From JAAYCI01 sp031551695 (GTDB lineage Bacteria > Bacillota > Clostridia > Oscillospirales > Ruminococcaceae): DNA of 64,000 nt. Each line of letters starts with the position of its first letter. Positions within the stretch are counted from its first letter, which is position 1. The stretch is from assembly GCA_031551695.1 (NCBI GenBank), contig JAVBNG010000013.1:1-64000 (forward strand), written 5' to 3'. Positions 60,828 through 64,000 of the stretch are shown in pieces. Made by a program: the position numbers and the translations under genes. The notes beneath the pieces were generated by a model that worked only from the letters and a program-made list of their open reading frames with translations, was not told the origin of the DNA and ran no database searches.

Positions 60828-61723
60828 AAGCATTGAAGCAGAAAATGAAAGCCGCAATTGTTGGGCCGGGGAATATTGGCATTGACCTGATGGAGAAGAT
60901 AAGAACCCGTGCCGAATATGTTGAGCTGGCGATGATGGTGGGGATCGACCGCGATTCCCGTGGCATACAATTGGCGCAACAATACGGCTACCCGGTTGAG
61001 TGCGACGGGCTTAAGCCGCTTTTGGATGACGAGGATATCCGCATAGTGTTTGAATGCACAAGCGCCGACCAGCACCTGAAGAATGCCCCCCTATACCGAA
61101 AGGCCGGTAAACAAGCCTTTGATTTGACGCCTGCTGCCGTGGGGCCCTATGTGGTGCCGGTCATCAACCTGGAAGAACACATGGACGCACCCAACCTGAA
61201 CCTGGTTACATGCGGGGGGCAGGCTACTGCACCCATTGTGTATGCTGTGAGCCGGGTACAGCCGGTTGCCTATGCCGAGATAGTCTCCACGATTGCCAGT
61301 AAAAGCGCCGGGCCGGGAACACGGGCCAATATCGACGAATTTACACAGACCACCGCCAAAGCATTACGTGAACTGGGCGGAGCCAAAGACTCTAAGGCCC
61401 TGATTATTCTGAACCCGGCAGACCCTCCCTTGATGATGCGCAACACCATTTATTGCCGCACGGAATCTTCCCCTGATTTGGAAAAAATCACAGATTCCGT
61501 TGAGGCGATCGTGCGGGAGCTGCAGGGCTATGTGCCGGGGTACCGGCTGATTATGGCACCCCAGTACGACAGTGCGAAACAATGCGTGGTAACCATGATT
61601 TCTGTGGAAGGAAGCGGTGATTACCTGCCTCCTTATGCCGGAAATCTGGATATTATCACGTGTGCCGCGGTGTCAATGGCGGACCGGTCGGCTAAGAGGA
61701 TGCTGGGGAGGATCAAAACGTGA
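60824..61723 (+). CDS. mhpF: Acetaldehyde dehydrogenase (acylating), MhpF/DmpF-like
   Basis: Oxidises an aldehyde to acyl-CoA with NAD+ and CoA. The Rossmann motif AAIVGPGNIG is at the N-terminus, the catalytic Cys is in NLVTCGGQAT, and SAGPGTRANIDEFT is typical of the family. 299 aa is close to normal. It overlaps mhpE by four bases. In known pathways MhpF forms a complex with the MhpE aldolase and receives its aldehyde through a channel. In this operon the aldehyde may differ from acetaldehyde. Confidence 0.9.
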   Translation: MKALKQKMKAAIVGPGNIGIDLMEKIRTRAEYVELAMMVGIDRDSRGIQLAQQYGYPVECDGLKPLLDDEDIRIVFECTSADQHLKNAPLYRKAGKQAFDLTPAAVGPYVVPVINLEEHMDAPNLNLVTCGGQATAPIVYAVSRVQPVAYAEIVSTIASKSAGPGTRANIDEFTQTTAKALRELGGAKDSKALIILNPADPPLMMRNTIYCRTESSPDLEKITDSVEAIVRELQGYVPGYRLIMAPQYDSAKQCVVTMISVEGSGDYLPPYAGNLDIITCAAVSMADRSAKRMLGRIKT

Positions 61724-62724
61724 GGAAGATATCGATTATCGACACGACCCTTCGGGATGGCAGCCACGCAGTGGCCCACATCTTTACACCGCAGCAGGTG
61801 GGGGATGTCGTATCAGCCCTTTCGGCCGCCGGATGCAGGAAAATTGAAGTGGGGCACGGTGATGGGTTATCCGGCTCTTCCATTCAATACGGCCCTTTGC
61901 TGTACGATGAGCGGGATATTATAAAAGCCGCAGTGGAAAACGCAAACGGCGCAGCAATCGGTGTTCTGCTCATTCCCGGTATCGGCACTATTCAAAAGCT
62001 GGATGCCGCCCGGGGCTGGGGCGTTGGCAGTGTACGCGTGGCTACTCATGTGACAGAGGCGGATACCGGGGCGGAGCATATCCGGCATGCAAAAAAAAGT
62101 GGAATGGAAGCCATTGGGTTTTTGATGATGAGCCATATGTCCGAGGCGGAAGATATTCTGGCACAAGCCAGGCAGTTTGCATCCTATGGCGCAGACGCCG
62201 TTTATCTTGCGGATTCCGCCGGCGCCATGCTTCCTGATGATGTCAGGCGGAGGGTCAGTGCGCTCAAGGACCATCTTGACTTGCCGGTGGGGTTCCACGC
62301 CCACAATAACCTGGGGCTTGCCATCGGGAATTCCCTGGCAGCTATTGCGGAAGGAGCCGACTACATAGACGCGACCCTGCGGGGCCTGGGTGCGGGAGCG
62401 GGCAACGCAGCCCACGAAGTGTTAGCCGCCGCGCTACAGAAAAGCGGAGTAGAAACCGGGGAAGACCTGTATGGCATCATGGATGCCGCCGAGGAGAACA
62501 TTGCCCCGCTGCACGTTGATATGATTATTGATAAATTTGCTTTGTCCCTTGGGTACGCGGGGGTGTATTCCAGCTTTTATTTGCACGCCAAAAAAGCAGC
62601 AGAGCAGTACGGGCTTGATGCACGCGATATCCTGATGGAGCTGGGACGGCTTAAAACAGTGGGCGGCCAGGAGGACATGATACTGGATGTTGCTTACAAT
62701 ATGGTTTTGGAAAAGGGGAAATAG
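61720..62724 (+). CDS. mhpE: 4-hydroxy-2-oxovalerate aldolase, MhpE/DmpG-like
   Basis: A 334-aa class II pyruvate aldolase of the HMGL-like fold. DTTLRDGSHAVAH holds the catalytic Arg and metal-binding Asp, and GFHAHNNLG the metal-binding His pair. It splits 4-hydroxy-2-oxo acids to pyruvate and an aldehyde. ATGA overlap with mhpF and a 3-base gap to the dehydratase gene indicate coupled translation. Starts at GTG 61720 (GGGAGG upstream). The neighbouring dehydratase suggests a 2-keto-3-deoxy sugar acid as substrate; this is inference. Confidence 0.9.
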   Translation: MRKISIIDTTLRDGSHAVAHIFTPQQVGDVVSALSAAGCRKIEVGHGDGLSGSSIQYGPLLYDERDIIKAAVENANGAAIGVLLIPGIGTIQKLDAARGWGVGSVRVATHVTEADTGAEHIRHAKKSGMEAIGFLMMSHMSEAEDILAQARQFASYGADAVYLADSAGAMLPDDVRRRVSALKDHLDLPVGFHAHNNLGLAIGNSLAAIAEGADYIDATLRGLGAGAGNAAHEVLAAALQKSGVETGEDLYGIMDAAEENIAPLHVDMIIDKFALSLGYAGVYSSFYLHAKKAAEQYGLDARDILMELGRLKTVGGQEDMILDVAYNMVLEKGK

Positions 62725-62727
62725 CCT

Positions 62728-64000
62728 GTGCGCAGTGCGGATATTTTAACGCGCCCCAGCAACAGTTTCAACCGCGGGGTGTACAAGTCCATGGGGTTCT
62801 CTGATGAAGATTTGGCAAAGCCCATCATTGGCATAGCCAATACATGGAGCGAGCTGGTGCCCGGCAGCTGCAATTTGCGCCAATTGGCCGATGCGGTCAA
62901 GCGCGGCATTTCTTCAGCAGGGGGAACCCCTGTGGAATTTGGCGTTATGGGACCTTGCGACGGCACCGCGCAAGGTAACGTGGGGATGCACTACATCCTG
63001 CCCAGCCGGGACTTGATTGCCGCGGATGTGGAAATGATGGCACAGGCGCATCAATTGGATGGACTGGTGCTGCTGGGCAGCTGCGACAAAATAGTACCCG
63101 GCTTGTTGATGGCAGCGGCCCGGCTTGATCTACCCGCTATTCTGCTGCCGGGCGGGCCCATGCTGGGCGGCCCGGTGTTTGACGGGCGGAAAAGTGATTT
63201 GACCTCCCTTTCTGAAGGCTGCGGCATGGTGCAGGCCGGCAGTATGGATATGGAAGAATTGATTCGCCTGGAAAATCAGTGCGGACCCGCTTGCGGGTCA
63301 TGCTCGTTCTATGGGACCGCCAACACGATGTGCTGTTTGGCGGAAGCGATGGGGATGTCGCTGCCGGGGGCCGCCCTTATCCCCGCGGTATATGCCGAGC
63401 GCATCCGTTGCGCGTCCCGTACCGGGCAGGCCATTGTGAACCTTGTGGATAAAAGCATATCTGCCCGGCAAATCATAACCGAGGATTCCATAATAAACGC
63501 TATCCGCTTGCTGAATGCGACCGGCGGCTCCACAAACGGCGTACTGCATCTCACGGCCATTGCGCATGAGATTGGCATTGGCGGGGATAGAATGATGGAG
63601 CTATTTGACCGTATCGGAAAATCCACACCATTGCTTGTTAAGGTAAATCCCTCTTCGGAATACAATATGGAAGACTTTTACCATGCCGGAGGGATCCCCC
63701 AGGTAATGAAAGAGCTGTCAACGCTTTTGCATCTGCCCTCTATGACCGTGACCGCTGGCACGGTGGAGGAAAACATTGCGTCCGGTAGTTACTGCGAGGT
63801 TGACCGGCGGGTAATCAAAACTCAGGAGGAGCCTTTTTCCAGCAATGCCGGCATAGCCGTGCTGTACGGTAACATATCGCCGGACGGATGTGTGACAAAA
63901 CCGTCGGCAATACGGCCGGAAATGCACCACTTTGTGGGTGACGCCCGCGTATTTGACTGCGAAGAAGACGCGGAGAAAGCCATTCTTGCGGGCGGCATTC
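62728..64000 (+). CDS. IlvD/Edd-family dehydratase (partial, runs off the window)
   Basis: An iron-sulfur dehydratase of the dihydroxy-acid/sugar-acid class, open from the GTG at 62728 to the window end (424 codons seen of an expected 550-600). Cluster-ligand cysteines are seen in GPCDGTAQGN, GSCDKIVPG and QCGPACGSCSFYGTANTM; TNGVLHLTAIA fits the family. GAAAAGGGG precedes the GTG. IlvD makes 2-keto acids for branched-chain amino acids, while sugar-acid relatives make 2-keto-3-deoxy acids. Its coupling to an aldolase argues for a sugar-acid dehydratase. Confidence 0.87.
   Translation, partial: MRSADILTRPSNSFNRGVYKSMGFSDEDLAKPIIGIANTWSELVPGSCNLRQLADAVKRGISSAGGTPVEFGVMGPCDGTAQGNVGMHYILPSRDLIAADVEMMAQAHQLDGLVLLGSCDKIVPGLLMAAARLDLPAILLPGGPMLGGPVFDGRKSDLTSLSEGCGMVQAGSMDMEELIRLENQCGPACGSCSFYGTANTMCCLAEAMGMSLPGAALIPAVYAERIRCASRTGQAIVNLVDKSISARQIITEDSIINAIRLLNATGGSTNGVLHLTAIAHEIGIGGDRMMELFDRIGKSTPLLVKVNPSSEYNMEDFYHAGGIPQVMKELSTLLHLPSMTVTAGTVEENIASGSYCEVDRRVIKTQEEPFSSNAGIAVLYGNISPDGCVTKPSAIRPEMHHFVGDARVFDCEEDAEKAILAGGI

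Noticed and set aside
62728..64000. Dehydratase as IlvD of branched-chain amino acid synthesis
   Set aside because: Not excluded, but the coupling to MhpE/MhpF and GH4 favours a catabolic sugar-acid dehydratase, so I did not assign the symbol ilvD.

Overview
The window looks like the chromosome of a moderately GC-rich, Gram-positive anaerobe of the Clostridia (Oscillospiraceae/Ruminococcaceae-like). The grounds are two very large surface proteins with xPxTG-type sorting tails, Listeria-Bacteroides (InlB B-type) repeats, an EFR1-type flavodoxin/ferredoxin, a REC-winged helix-BTAD (COG3947-like) response regulator, a mannose-family PTS and a DUF5058-type membrane protein. Genus and species cannot be read from the sequence alone.

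Layout. (1) 0-7 kb: an oligopeptide-type ABC importer (dppB, C, D, F) followed by two paralogous FMN-binding-domain proteins and an ApbE flavin transferase. None of the last three has a visible signal peptide, so they look like a cytosolic flavinylation module tied to an importer. (2) 7-15 kb, minus strand: a PRD-type regulator, mannose-family IIA and IIB, a IIC-IID fusion, an M24 (Xaa-Pro-type) peptidase, HPr and Enzyme I. Transporter, phosphorelay and peptidase lie in one apparent transcription unit. (3) 15-23.4 kb: an EFR1 protein, a chemoreceptor, a nitroreductase, an MFS exporter, and a decayed stretch holding an iron-type substrate-binding protein with a scrambled signal peptide, an ABC ATPase split by two frameshifts and an XRE regulator remnant. 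This stretch lies between two copies of a tRNA-Asn repeat cassette, one with an odd D-arm and one truncated. (4) 23.7-43.1 kb: two giant surface proteins (about 1881 and 3538 aa) and a LytS-like kinase with a SARP-like response regulator. An 11-bp-period direct repeat, ideal for a SARP-type regulator, sits just upstream of the 3538-aa gene. That protein looks like two paralogous surface proteins joined in one reading frame, each with its own export signal and membrane anchor. (5) 43.4-43.8 kb: an intact tRNA-Asn cassette, a 5' tRNA-Asn fragment and tRNA-Lys. (6) 43.9-51.4 kb: an M20 peptidase with two membrane proteins (one DUF5058-like), glutamate dehydrogenase, and a FIST sensor protein with a hybrid histidine kinase. 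(7) 51.5-57 kb: a third giant repeat protein (1817 aa) that ends in three membrane helices instead of a sortase tail. (8) 57.4-64 kb: a tightly packed catabolic operon behind a strong sigma-A-type promoter: GH4 glycosidase, NagB-family deaminase, unknown protein, degenerate polysaccharide deacetylase, MhpF-type acylating aldehyde dehydrogenase, MhpE-type aldolase and an IlvD/Edd dehydratase cut by the window end.

The best candidates for undescribed biology are the importer-linked cytosolic flavinylation module, the double-anchored 3538-aa surface protein with its kinase/SARP regulator and predicted operator, the sugar-acid-like catabolic operon at the right end, and the tRNA-Asn cassettes that punctuate the accessory segments.
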